Assembly (NCBI GenBank): GCA_036404275.1
Contig: DASXAM010000062.1
Location: 1 to 25,136, forward strand
Direction: 5' to 3'
Length of the DNA stretch: 25,136 bases
DNA from: AP-15 sp036404275
GTDB lineage: Bacteria > Pseudomonadota > Alphaproteobacteria > ATCC43930 > CGMCC-115725
The position numbers and the translations under genes are program-made. Below the pieces are notes generated by a model. That model made no database searches. It worked only from the letters and a program-made list of their open reading frames with translations, and had not been told where the DNA came from. Shown here piece after piece: positions 1 through 7,772 of the stretch; position 1 is the first letter of the stretch; each line of letters starts with the position of its first letter.

Positions 1-1
1 C

Positions 2-454
2 CTCGCCGAGGCGATGATTGCCGGTGCCTATTGGCTGCGCGAGCCCGGTTCCGACGCCGATTTGGCGATCGCCTATTGCGGTGCGGTCGCCCCAGAAGCC
101 ATCGCCGCCCACCAGGAGCTCGCCGAAGACATGCCGCAGGCCGGATTGCTCGCGGTCACCTCGCCGGGCCGCCTGCACCGCGACTGGCGCGCCGCAATCG
201 CCGATGGCCGGACGGGCACCGCCGCGCGGCTCTTGGCAAGGCTGCGTCCGGGTGCCGCCCTTGTCACCGTCGGCGATTTCCACCCGGCCGCCCTTTCCTG
301 GCTCGGCGCCGTCGGATCGCACCCCGTCGTCCCGCTCGGCGTCGAGCGCTTTGGCCAGTCGGGCGACATCCCCGACCTCTACCATGCCTATGGCATCGAC
401 CGAGATGCGATCCTTGATGCCGCCGCCCGCGCCTGTCTCGCTGCCATACGCTAG
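2..454 (+). CDS. C-terminal fragment of a transketolase / pyruvate dehydrogenase E1-like protein
   Basis: The reading frame is already open at the left edge of the window, so the gene starts outside it; about 150 codons are visible, ending in TAG. The visible part matches the C-terminal domain of thiamine-diphosphate enzymes of the homodimeric E1/transketolase type. The best signature is GVERFGQSGDIPDLY followed by YGID about 80% of the way through, resembling the LGV-x-x-FGQS segment at the end of AceE-like E1 subunits, and an AYWLREPG segment lies near the start. The family decarboxylates 2-oxo acids or transfers two-carbon units in the cytoplasm. The thiamine-binding N-terminal and middle domains are not in the window, so the substrate cannot be assigned. 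There is no obvious link to the next gene, which starts about 140 bp downstream behind its own ribosome binding site. Confidence 0.75.
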   Translation, partial: LAEAMIAGAYWLREPGSDADLAIAYCGAVAPEAIAAHQELAEDMPQAGLLAVTSPGRLHRDWRAAIADGRTGTAARLLARLRPGAALVTVGDFHPAALSWLGAVGSHPVVPLGVERFGQSGDIPDLYHAYGIDRDAILDAAARACLAAIR

Positions 455-595
455 CGGGCACGTCGATCGCGACATCGGCACGACCCCGCCAACCGCTGTC
501 ATCCCGGCAACGGCCGGTGGCCGCCGCCATCAGTCTTGCAATTGTCGGTGCCGCACGACAGGTTCATGGCGTCCGGTCGCCCCTGTGGAGGTCGA

Positions 596-1741
596 GTGAG
601 CGTACCTGCGGTCGTCGTCGGGGCCGGCATCAATGGGCTCGGCGTCGTGCGCAGCCTGGGGCGAGCGGGCATTCCGACATGGCTCATCGAATCCGACCGG
701 TCCGACCCGGCGTTGCGCACCCGCCATGCCAAAACAGTGGCGACAGACTCGCTTTCGGGCGCGGGGGTGGTCGATGCGCTGCTGGCGTTAAGGGCACGCT
801 TCACGGCTGACCCGGTGCTGTTCCTGACCCGGGAAGAAACTGTCGAAGCGGTCTCCCTCGATCTCGATCGCCTCACCGCGTGCTATCGGCTCTCGATGCC
901 GGGGGCGGCGCTGATGCGGCAGCTGATGGACAAGACCGGCTTTCAGATGCTCGCCGAAGAGCACGGGTTCCCGATCCCGCGCGCGGTTCATCTTCGCGAT
1001 GCCGGCGACCTGCATCTGAGCGAGACGTTGGAATACCCGTGCGTATTGAAACCGACCGTAAAAACCCCAAGCTACGCCGCCCGTTTCAAAAAGGCTTATA
1101 AGGTCGACAGCCCGGCGGAGCTGCGTGAAATTTTTCTCGGCGTGGACGGCACCGCCGAAATGGTGGCGCAGGAGTGGATAGAGGGCGGCGACGATCGAAT
1201 TTACTTTTGCCTGCAATATCGCCGGCGCGGCGAGTCGGGCGTCGCCCGCGCCAGCTTCACCGGGCGCAAGCTGCGCTCCTGGCCGCCGCAGACCGGCGGC
1301 ACGGCGAGCTGCGTGCCTGCGGACGACGACGCCGAAGAGCTCGAGGGCCTGACAAATGCGTTCTTTTCTGCGGTCGGCTATTTCGGAATCGGCAGCATTG
1401 AGTTCAAGCAGCATGCCCGCACCGGCCGGTTTCTGATGATCGAGCCCACGGTCGGCCGAACCGACTTCCAGGAGGAGATCGCGACGCTGAACGGGGTCAA
1501 CATCCCCTACGCCGCCTATTGCGGCGAGCTCGGCAGTGACTTCGCCGCATCGCGCCGCGCTGTGCCGCCAGCGGGCTGGGCGGACGCTGCGGCCGACCGG
1601 CAGTCGAGCCAAGCGCAGCCGCACTTGCGGCACAGCTTTCCGGCGGGTGTGCGCCGTTACGATGCGCTGTGGCGTCTCGACGACCCTTTGCCGTGGTGCT
1701 ATGCGACAGCCGAACGCGTGAAGGCGCGCCTGTTGCGATGA
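596..1741 (+). CDS. ATP-grasp family ligase (carboxylate-amine ligase-like)
   Basis: This protein of 381 residues begins with a Rossmann-like segment (VVVGAGINGLGVVRSLGRAG) and continues into an ATP-grasp fold. Visible landmarks are LKP and the FKKAYKV region for nucleotide binding, MVAQEWIEGGDDRIYF in the central part, and IEPTVGRTDFQEE, which fits the metal-binding Glu/Arg strand of ATP-grasp enzymes. These enzymes activate a carboxylate with ATP and join it to an amine or thiol in the cytoplasm. I chose the GTG start at 596 because GGAGG (587-591) sits just upstream and the Rossmann strand begins a few residues later. An in-frame ATG at 536 would add 20 residues of low-complexity sequence. 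The substrate is unknown. It stands alone, with no peptide- or polysaccharide-synthesis partner next to it. Confidence 0.75.
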   Translation: MSVPAVVVGAGINGLGVVRSLGRAGIPTWLIESDRSDPALRTRHAKTVATDSLSGAGVVDALLALRARFTADPVLFLTREETVEAVSLDLDRLTACYRLSMPGAALMRQLMDKTGFQMLAEEHGFPIPRAVHLRDAGDLHLSETLEYPCVLKPTVKTPSYAARFKKAYKVDSPAELREIFLGVDGTAEMVAQEWIEGGDDRIYFCLQYRRRGESGVARASFTGRKLRSWPPQTGGTASCVPADDDAEELEGLTNAFFSAVGYFGIGSIEFKQHARTGRFLMIEPTVGRTDFQEEIATLNGVNIPYAAYCGELGSDFAASRRAVPPAGWADAAADRQSSQAQPHLRHSFPAGVRRYDALWRLDDPLPWCYATAERVKARLLR

Positions 1742-1877
1742 GCTTGCGCGCCGCATTGCGTCAGGACGGCGGCGGCGCCTGCGCCTGATCCCCGAAAGCG
1801 GGCAGCGGCGCCGAGCACTTTTCCTCCGCGATATGGTTGAATGGTGATGCCCGTCGAGCCGGCGAGAGGCGGTCATC

Positions 1878-2954
1878 ATGGAACGCGAATTTTACGGTGC
1901 CGAGGAAGTCACCGCAGAGGACCGCGCCTATCGCGGCTCGCGTTTCTCGGAGGTGCGCGACGCGGTCTTCGCCAACCGCTATCAGCGCGTCTGGGGTGCC
2001 GCCGGCGAGCCGGCGCTTCCGGTATACGGCGTCACCCTCGGCGGCGTGCTGCGCGGTGCGTTCCGGGCGGGCCGGCCGTATCTATTTCGCCAGGCGGTGG
2101 CGCGGGCCGTCGATTCCCACGGCGATCTGCGCTGGGGCCCCGACCGCAGAGGCTTTCGCCGCATCATCCATCCGAACGGCATTTGCCTCTTCGGCATCTG
2201 GGAAATTTCGGAGCCGACCAACTATTCCGGCTATTTTCGCCAAGGGACCCGCGCCCTATTGGTTGCGCGCTATTCGACCTGCTGCAAGGAAACCCGCCGT
2301 GGGCATACGCGCTCGCTGTCGATGGTCGGCAAGCTCTTCCCGACGACCGACCCGCACCATGCCGAGCCGCTCCCCACCGCGAGCTTTATTACCCAGCAGG
2401 ACCTCGGCGGCGACCGGAGCCGCACCATCAACGACGTCGAATTGCGCAACGCGCCGAACACCAGCATCTGGCGCCGCGGACTCGGCGCGCCGATCCTCGC
2501 CGTCGAAGGGCTGATTTTCGGCCAGGTCGACAAGCAACCGACGATCCGTCAGCTCTACCAGATAGCCGAGCTCGGGAAGCCCGCGGCCGACCCGACCCGC
2601 GCCCCCGCTTTTATGCGTCTCGTGGTCGATCCCGGCCAGCCGCGGATCGACGGCGAGGGTCTCGATTTTCGCGACGAGATCATGGCGCAGCTTTACGACC
2701 GAGGCGATCCGGCGCCAAAACGCCGGCTGGTCTTTATGATCGACGTGACCGATGACGGAATAACGCGTGGCCCCAATTTCTTCCAGCGGCGAACATTCGC
2801 CAATTGGACGCGCATCGGCCGAATGGTTTTCGACGAAGCCGCGGTCTCGTACAACGGCGACTTCGTCATTCACTTCAATCATCCGACCTGGCGCGAGGAC
2901 CGCAACGACCCCGCCACCGCAACCCGCATCGCCGAGCGCAAGGTGCGCCGGTAG
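1878..2954 (+). CDS. Uncharacterised protein, possibly catalase-like fold
   Basis: This 358-residue protein starts at ATG with GAGAGGCGG just upstream. It has no signal peptide or membrane segment. Landmark segments are IHPNGICLFGIWEI (about residues 96-109), GHTRSLSMVGKLFPTTDP (around 140-158), FITQQDLGG, NDVELRNAPNTSIW, and a C-terminal block ending in FVIHFNHPTWREDRNDP. The combination of a bait-like HPNG segment, a small-molecule-type beta core and the C-terminal HFNHP block reminds me of the catalase-like proteins of the y4iL/SrpA kind, which may bind heme. That recognition is tentative, and I cannot identify the proximal heme tyrosine. It ends 5 bp before the convergent hydrolase gene, so the two share almost no spacer. 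Its function is not known. Confidence 0.6.
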   Translation: MEREFYGAEEVTAEDRAYRGSRFSEVRDAVFANRYQRVWGAAGEPALPVYGVTLGGVLRGAFRAGRPYLFRQAVARAVDSHGDLRWGPDRRGFRRIIHPNGICLFGIWEISEPTNYSGYFRQGTRALLVARYSTCCKETRRGHTRSLSMVGKLFPTTDPHHAEPLPTASFITQQDLGGDRSRTINDVELRNAPNTSIWRRGLGAPILAVEGLIFGQVDKQPTIRQLYQIAELGKPAADPTRAPAFMRLVVDPGQPRIDGEGLDFRDEIMAQLYDRGDPAPKRRLVFMIDVTDDGITRGPNFFQRRTFANWTRIGRMVFDEAAVSYNGDFVIHFNHPTWREDRNDPATATRIAERKVRR

Positions 2955-2959
2955 CCTCG

Positions 2960-3772
2960 TCAGCTGCCGTCGCAGCGCCTGATAAAGTCGAGGGTTGCCT
3001 CGGCGCAGCGCGCGGCGTGGCTTGCCGCCACATGGTAGGAGTTGCCGGGCAGGACCAGGAGCTGCGAATTCGCGATCTGCTGCTGCCAGGCGCGGGTTTC
3101 GTCGACCGAGGCGAGACCGCTCGCGTCGGTGGTGATGACCAGGGTCGGGCAGCGGATCTTCGGCACGTCGGCGCGGATATCGGCGCAGGCGATCGTCTTC
3201 ATAAAACCGATCTGGGTCGCGACCGCGGTGCGCGCCATAAAGCGGATCCACCACTCGACGCCCTCGGGCGGAAAATCGCTGCCGAGGCGACCGGCCATGG
3301 TCCGGCGCGCCCAAGGCTCGACCCCGTCGCGCTCGAACGCGGCATTCAATTCGGGAACGCGCTCGGCGGCACCGGCGCGCAGCGGCGGTGGCGTGCCGAC
3401 GACGGTCAAGGTCATGACCCGCTCGGGCCGCCGCGCGGCAAAGGCGCGGGCGACGGTGCCGCCGATCTTGGCGCCGACCAGGTGAATCCGGTCGATGCCG
3501 AGATGGTCGATCAGCCGCACGAAATCATCGATGACGACGTCGAGCGTCCACGGAAAATCGCGCGGCACGGGGGTCGACCGCCCAAACCCGCGCATGTCGG
3601 GACGCACCACCCGGTAATGCCGCGCCACGCTCGGGACCCAGCCGTACCAGGCGAGCCCGCTCTCGGCGTTACCGTGCAGCATCAGCACCGTCTTCGGCGT
3701 CCGCCACGGGTCGGTGAAATCATCGACCTCGTAATGCATGTCGAGATCGGGGCTCGGGCGGAATGTCGGCAT
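2960..3772 (-). CDS. Alpha/beta hydrolase-fold protein with Lys at the nucleophile elbow
   Basis: This 270-residue protein has the full alpha/beta hydrolase layout. The oxyanion strand is LMLHGNAES (31-38), followed by RPDMRGFGRS (57-66). The nucleophile-elbow strand is LVGAKIGG (98-105), then ITTDASG (213-219), and YHVA carries the candidate catalytic His247. The residue that is normally Ser, Asp or Cys is Lys102 (codon AAG, plus-strand ctt at 3467-3469), so ordinary esterase or lactonase chemistry is not expected. I chose ATG at 3772 because GGAGAGGA lies 5 nt upstream; the frame stays open further upstream but gives a non-protein-like extension. It is the last gene of the transporter unit, 64 bp after the DppF-type ATPase, so it may act on the imported compound. 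Carrier, non-hydrolytic or decayed functions are all possible. Confidence 0.8.
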   Translation of the reverse strand: MPTFRPSPDLDMHYEVDDFTDPWRTPKTVLMLHGNAESGLAWYGWVPSVARHYRVVRPDMRGFGRSTPVPRDFPWTLDVVIDDFVRLIDHLGIDRIHLVGAKIGGTVARAFAARRPERVMTLTVVGTPPPLRAGAAERVPELNAAFERDGVEPWARRTMAGRLGSDFPPEGVEWWIRFMARTAVATQIGFMKTIACADIRADVPKIRCPTLVITTDASGLASVDETRAWQQQIANSQLLVLPGNSYHVAASHAARCAEATLDFIRRCDGS

Positions 3773-3836
3773 GGCTGTCCTCTCCAGCGGCTTGTCGCGG
3801 CTGTCCAGCTCGACGCTCCCGCAAAAGCCGGGCGGA

Positions 3837-4850
3837 TCACCCGACGCGGCGGTCGGCGCCGTTGAACGCCGGGACCGGTTGAGCGGCAGTGTCGTAGAGA
3901 TGGCAGGCGACGAGGCGTCCTTCGACCGGCGCCAGCACCGGCTCGTCGCGCGAGCAGCGCGCCATCGCATGCGGGCAGCGCGGATGAAACCGGCAGCCGG
4001 ACGGCGGGTTTAGCGGGCTCGGCACCTCGCCCGACAGGATGATCTCCTCGCGCCGCTCGTCGGGATGGCTCGGCAAGGCCGCCGAAAAGAGGGCCTCGGT
4101 ATAGGGGTGCTTTGGCGCGCGGGCGATGGTTTGCGCGTCGCCGCTTTCGACGATCCGGCCCAGATACATGACCACGATCGTGTGGCTCATATGGGCGACG
4201 GCGGCGAGGTCGTGGGCGATGAAGAGGTAGGAAAGCCCGAGCTCGCTCTGCAAATCGCGCAGCAGGTTCAGGATTTGCGCGCGGATCGACACATCGAGCG
4301 CCGACACCGGCTCGTCGAGCACGACGAGCTTGGGCGACAAGGCGAGCGCCCGGGCGATCGCGATGCGCTGGCGCTGGCCGCCCGAAAATTCGTGCGGGAA
4401 AAGGTCGGCCGCACGGTGCGGCAAGCCGACGAGGTCGAGCAATTCGAGGACGCGGCGGCGCGCCCCGCCGGACGCCAAGCGCTCGTTGGTGACGAGCGGC
4501 TCGGCGATGATCGCCGAGACCCGCATCCGGGGATTGAGCGAGGCGTAAGGGTCCTGAAACACCGCCTGGACCGATTTGCGGTATTGGCGGCGGCCGCCGG
4601 CGTCGAGCTCCTGCAGATCGCGGCCATCAAAGCGGATGCTGCCGTCGGTCGGCTCTTCGAGACCGAGCACGAGCTTGGCGGTCGTCGTCTTGCCGCAGCC
4701 GCTTTCGCCGACGACCCCGAGCGTGCGTCCCGGCTCGATCGCAAACGATACCCGGTCGACGGCGCGCACGACGCCGCGGTCGCCGCCAAAGAGCCCCTGC
4801 TTGGCACGGAAATGCTTGCTGACCGCGACCGCCTCGAGCACTGCCGCCAT
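3837..4850 (-). CDS. Oligopeptide/dipeptide-type ABC transporter ATPase (DppF/OppF-like)
   Basis: This ATPase of 337 residues powers import at the inner face of the cytoplasmic membrane. It has Walker A GESGCGKTTT, a Q-loop segment VFQDPYASLNPR, signature FSGGQRQRIAIARAL, Walker B LVVLDEPVSALD and an H-loop in FIAHDL. The C-terminal extension carries HPYTEAL and GCRFHPRCPHAMARC, the cysteine-containing segment typical of the oligopeptide/dipeptide importer subfamily. The start is fixed by the overlap TGATG with the preceding ATPase gene: its stop TGA (4852-4850) shares one base with this ATG (4850-4848), which implies translational coupling. The frame is open up to 5204, but that stretch is a shadow of the neighbouring ATPase gene. 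It pairs with that ATPase to form the heterodimer usual for this family. The substrate cannot be read from the ATPase. Confidence 0.93.
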   Translation of the reverse strand: MAAVLEAVAVSKHFRAKQGLFGGDRGVVRAVDRVSFAIEPGRTLGVVGESGCGKTTTAKLVLGLEEPTDGSIRFDGRDLQELDAGGRRQYRKSVQAVFQDPYASLNPRMRVSAIIAEPLVTNERLASGGARRRVLELLDLVGLPHRAADLFPHEFSGGQRQRIAIARALALSPKLVVLDEPVSALDVSIRAQILNLLRDLQSELGLSYLFIAHDLAAVAHMSHTIVVMYLGRIVESGDAQTIARAPKHPYTEALFSAALPSHPDERREEIILSGEVPSPLNPPSGCRFHPRCPHAMARCSRDEPVLAPVEGRLVACHLYDTAAQPVPAFNGADRRVG

Positions 4851-5947
4851 CAACGCGCTCCGTTCCCCAGCGTGAGGCGAGCGGTGTCGTCGCTTCCAGC
4901 GCGCGAGGCGGCGAGCCAGCAGCGCGCGGTGCGGGCCGTCTCCGGGGTGAATTCGGGCGGCGTCTCCGCGCGGCAGCGGTCGAAGGCCAAGGTGCAGCGC
5001 GGGGCGAACGAGCAGCCCGGCGGCAATGCCGACAGATCGGGCGGCTGGCCGTCGATAGCGGTCAGACGCTGGCGGCTGTCGCTCATCCGCGGGATCGAGT
5101 TGAGCAATGCCTCGGTGTAGGGGTGGATCGGCCGGTTGAAAATTTGCGACACCGGGCCCGATTCGACCACGCGCCCGGCATACATGACGGCGAGTTGGTC
5201 GCACATCTTGGCGACGATGCCGAGGTTGTGGGTGATGAAGATCAGGGCGAGGCCGTGCGCCCGCTGCAAATCACGCAGCAACGCCAGGTATTGCGCCTGG
5301 ATCGTCAAGTCGAGACTGGTCGTCGGCTCGTCGGCGATCAACAAGCGCGGCTCGCACGAGATGCCGATCGCGCCGACGATGCGCTGACGCATTCCGCCGG
5401 ACATTTCGTGCGGGTATTGCGTGACCCTGGTCTCGGGCGACGGGATGCGCACCGACTTCAAAAGCTCACGCGCCCGGCTCCAGGCGGTGGCGCGCGAGGC
5501 GCCCTCATGCACCCGGATCGGCTCCCCGACCTGGTCGCCGATCGTGAACAGCGGGTTCAGCGAGGCCATCGGATCCTGCAGGATCATCGCGATCCTTTTG
5601 CCACGCACCCGGCGCATCTCCTCGTCGGATTTTTTGAGAAGGTCCTCGCCCTCGAACAACATCTGCCCGCCGACAATCTTTGCCGCCGGCGGCAGGATGC
5701 GCAGGATCGTCAACGCCAGCGTGCTCTTTCCCGAGCCCGATTCACCGACGATGCCGAGCGTCTCGCCGGCCTTGATCGACAGCGACACCTCGTCGACCGC
5801 GCGCACGACGCGCGTGCCCGCCGCCGAGACATAATGCGTCGAGAGGCTCTTGAGCTCGAGCAGCGGGCCGGCTGTTGCCGGCGCCTTCTGCCCGATCGCC
5901 TCATAGCTGACGGAGCTGGGGGTCGAGCTTGACACGGAGCCAATCAC
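4850..5947 (-). CDS. Oligopeptide/dipeptide-type ABC transporter ATPase (DppD/OppD-like)
   Basis: This 365-residue ATPase is the partner of the following DppF-like subunit. It has Walker A GESGSGKSTL, Q-loop ILQDPMASLNP, signature MSGGMRQRIVGAIGI, Walker B LLIADEPTTSLD and H-loop FITHNL. The C-terminal oligopeptide-transporter segment includes HPYTEALLNSIP and GCSFAPRCTLAFDRC. The start shown is GTG at 5947, which overlaps the end of the DppC-type permease by 47 bp. A second GTG four codons later (5935) is equally possible, and neither has a strong Shine-Dalgarno, so initiation is probably coupled to translation of the permease. The recognisable ABC domain begins near residue 29 (LLELKSL), so about 28 residues precede it, slightly more than usual. 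Operon position and gene order (B, C, D, F) are as in classical Dpp/Opp systems. Confidence 0.92.
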   Translation of the reverse strand: MIGSVSSSTPSSVSYEAIGQKAPATAGPLLELKSLSTHYVSAAGTRVVRAVDEVSLSIKAGETLGIVGESGSGKSTLALTILRILPPAAKIVGGQMLFEGEDLLKKSDEEMRRVRGKRIAMILQDPMASLNPLFTIGDQVGEPIRVHEGASRATAWSRARELLKSVRIPSPETRVTQYPHEMSGGMRQRIVGAIGISCEPRLLIADEPTTSLDLTIQAQYLALLRDLQRAHGLALIFITHNLGIVAKMCDQLAVMYAGRVVESGPVSQIFNRPIHPYTEALLNSIPRMSDSRQRLTAIDGQPPDLSALPPGCSFAPRCTLAFDRCRAETPPEFTPETARTARCWLAASRAGSDDTARLTLGNGAR

Positions 5948-6800
5948 CGAGAAGGTTGGCCGACAGCACCATCAGCATGATGCAGCAGCCGGGAAACACG
6001 GTCAGCCACCAATAGCCGACCATCAGCCCCTGCTTGCCGTCGGAAAGCATCAGCCCCCAGGCCGGCTGCGGCGGCGGCACGCCGACACCGAGGAAAGACA
6101 GCGACGCCTCGGCGATGATCACGACGCCGAGCATCAGGGTGCCGAGCACGATCGCCGAATTGAGCACATTGGGCAGGATGTGGCGCAGCATGATCGTCGG
6201 CTTCGAGCAGCCGGCGACAATCGCCAGCCGCACGAACTCTCGTTCTTTGAGCGAGAGCACCTCGGCGCGGATGATCCGGGCGTAGCGGGTCCAGTAGACC
6301 GCGCCGAGGATGATCACGATGTTCCACATGCTGGGGCCGACGATCGCCGCGAGAAAGATCGCGAAGGTCAATGCCGGCAAAGCGAGCCAAGTGTCGGTGA
6401 TGCGCATCACGACTTGGTCCACCCAGCCGCCCAGATAGCCGGAGATGATGCCGAGCGCGGTGCCGAGCACACCGGCAAAAATCACCGCGGTAAAGCCGAC
6501 CACCATCGAGACGCGCGCCCCGAAGATCAGCCGCGAGAGCACGTCGCGGCCGAGCTGGTCGGTGCCGAGCAGGTACTGGGCGCTGCCGCCGGCCTCCCAG
6601 AAGGGCGGTTTGAACCGTGCGGCGAGGCTGCCGATTTCCGGATTGTGCGGTGCCAGCTGGTTGGCAAAGATCGCGACCAGCGCGATCGCGGCAAAGATGA
6701 TGCTCGGCACCAGCGGGAAGTCGGCCCGCCGCATAAAAGCAAAGCGCGACGGCCGCCCGATGTCGAGGGCGACGGTATCGACGGGCGAGGTTACGGTCAT
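5901..6800 (-). CDS. ABC transporter permease, DppC/OppC type
   Basis: This 299-residue inner-membrane protein has a charged N-terminus, a first hydrophobic helix (about residues 30-48), a periplasmic stretch containing LGTDQLGRDVLSRLI (characteristic of DppC/OppC proteins), and five further hydrophobic segments. The cytoplasmic EAA-type coupling loop is visible in KEREFVRLAIVAGCSKPTIM. The end of the protein (SANLLGDWLRVKLDPQLR) matches the usual family terminus. With the DppB-type subunit it forms the translocation channel. The start is ATG at 6800; the DppB-type gene ends only 6 bp upstream of it, so the pair is closely linked. It is full length for the family. Confidence 0.93.
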   Translation of the reverse strand: MTVTSPVDTVALDIGRPSRFAFMRRADFPLVPSIIFAAIALVAIFANQLAPHNPEIGSLAARFKPPFWEAGGSAQYLLGTDQLGRDVLSRLIFGARVSMVVGFTAVIFAGVLGTALGIISGYLGGWVDQVVMRITDTWLALPALTFAIFLAAIVGPSMWNIVIILGAVYWTRYARIIRAEVLSLKEREFVRLAIVAGCSKPTIMLRHILPNVLNSAIVLGTLMLGVVIIAEASLSFLGVGVPPPQPAWGLMLSDGKQGLMVGYWWLTVFPGCCIMLMVLSANLLGDWLRVKLDPQLRQL

Positions 6801-6806
6801 GGCGGG

Positions 6807-7727
6807 TCAGCTCCCCAATCGGATGCGGGGGTCAATCACGGCGTAGCAGATATCGACCAGGAGATTGACGGCGATGATCATCGCGCCTCCCATCAGCACC
6901 ACCCCTTGCACGACCGGGAAGTCGCGAAAGGTGATGCCCTCATAGAGCAGGCGTCCGATGCCGGGCCAGGCGAAGACGGTTTCGACCACCACCGCAACGT
7001 TCACCATGATCACCAGGTTGACCCCGGCCAAGGTCAACACCGGGATCAGCGCGTTCTTGAACGCGTGCTTGGCGATAACGAGAGATTGCGGCAATCCTTT
7101 GATGCGCGCGAGCTTGACGTATTCCGAGCCCAACACTTCGAGCATCGAGGAGCGGGTCAGCCGCATATGGGTCGCGGCGAAATACCAGCCCAACGCAAAG
7201 GCCGGCATGACCAGATGGGCAGGGCTCCCGGCACCGGAGGAGGGCAGCCAGCGCAGATAGACCGAGAAGAAGAGGATCATCAACAGCCCGATCCAGAACG
7301 CCGGCATCGAGAGCCCGAGGAGCGCAAACAATTTGCCGACGCTGTCCCAGAACCGGCCGACCCGGACCGCGGCGATGATGCCCGACGGGATGCCGATCAC
7401 CAGCGAGAAGGTCATCGCCACCGCCGCCAGCATCAGCGAATTCGGCAGCCGCGACAAGTACAGCCCCATCACCGGCGTGCGGTAATAAAAGGACTGGCCA
7501 AGATCGCCATGAAACAGGCTGGTCATGAAGATCCAGTATTGCACCCAGAGCGGCCGGTCGAGGCCGAACTGGTGGTGGATCGCGGCGATGTCGGCCTCGC
7601 TGGCGCCGGGCTCGACCAGGAGCGAGGCCGGGTCGCCGGTCACCCGCACAAAAAAGAAGATCGTCAATGACAACAGGAACAGCGACAGGATCGAATAGGC
7701 AACCCGCCGCCCGATATACTGCTTCAT
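6807..7727 (-). CDS. ABC transporter permease, DppB/OppB type
   Basis: This 306-residue polytopic permease opens with MKQYIGRRVAYSILSLFLLS, a typical DppB/OppB first helix followed by the periplasmic segment RVTGDPASLL. Six membrane segments can be traced. The EAA-type loop that docks onto the ATPases is seen in SEYVKLARIKGLPQSLVIAK, and the family C-terminus (DICYAVIDPRIRL) is present. ATG at 7727 is preceded by GGAGCGAG. It is the first transporter-core gene after the six binding-protein genes, 45 bp downstream of SBP1. Only one B/C permease pair is present for the six receptors. It is full length for the family and looks intact. Confidence 0.93.
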   Translation of the reverse strand: MKQYIGRRVAYSILSLFLLSLTIFFFVRVTGDPASLLVEPGASEADIAAIHHQFGLDRPLWVQYWIFMTSLFHGDLGQSFYYRTPVMGLYLSRLPNSLMLAAVAMTFSLVIGIPSGIIAAVRVGRFWDSVGKLFALLGLSMPAFWIGLLMILFFSVYLRWLPSSGAGSPAHLVMPAFALGWYFAATHMRLTRSSMLEVLGSEYVKLARIKGLPQSLVIAKHAFKNALIPVLTLAGVNLVIMVNVAVVVETVFAWPGIGRLLYEGITFRDFPVVQGVVLMGGAMIIAVNLLVDICYAVIDPRIRLGS

Positions 7728-7772
7728 CTCGCTCCGTGCTCCCAGCCGTTCATCTCCCCTCCTCCAGCACTG

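Noticed and set aside
504..517. CCGGC-AACG-GCCGG hairpin after the E1-like gene as a terminator
   Set aside because: The stem has only 5 bp and no T-tract follows, so it is too weak to call.
2256..3314. Minus-strand frame of 352 codons across the catalase-like and hydrolase genes
   Set aside because: It crosses two convincing convergent genes and has an Arg/Gly/Ala-rich translation without any recognisable motif.
3773..3970. Longer start for the alpha/beta hydrolase
   Set aside because: The extra residues run into the DppF-type gene and do not look like protein; the ATG at 3772 has a good ribosome binding site.
4851..5204. N-terminal extension of the DppF-type ATPase
   Set aside because: It overlaps the DppD-type gene in another frame and is Arg/Pro-rich. 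The TGATG junction fixes the start at 4850.
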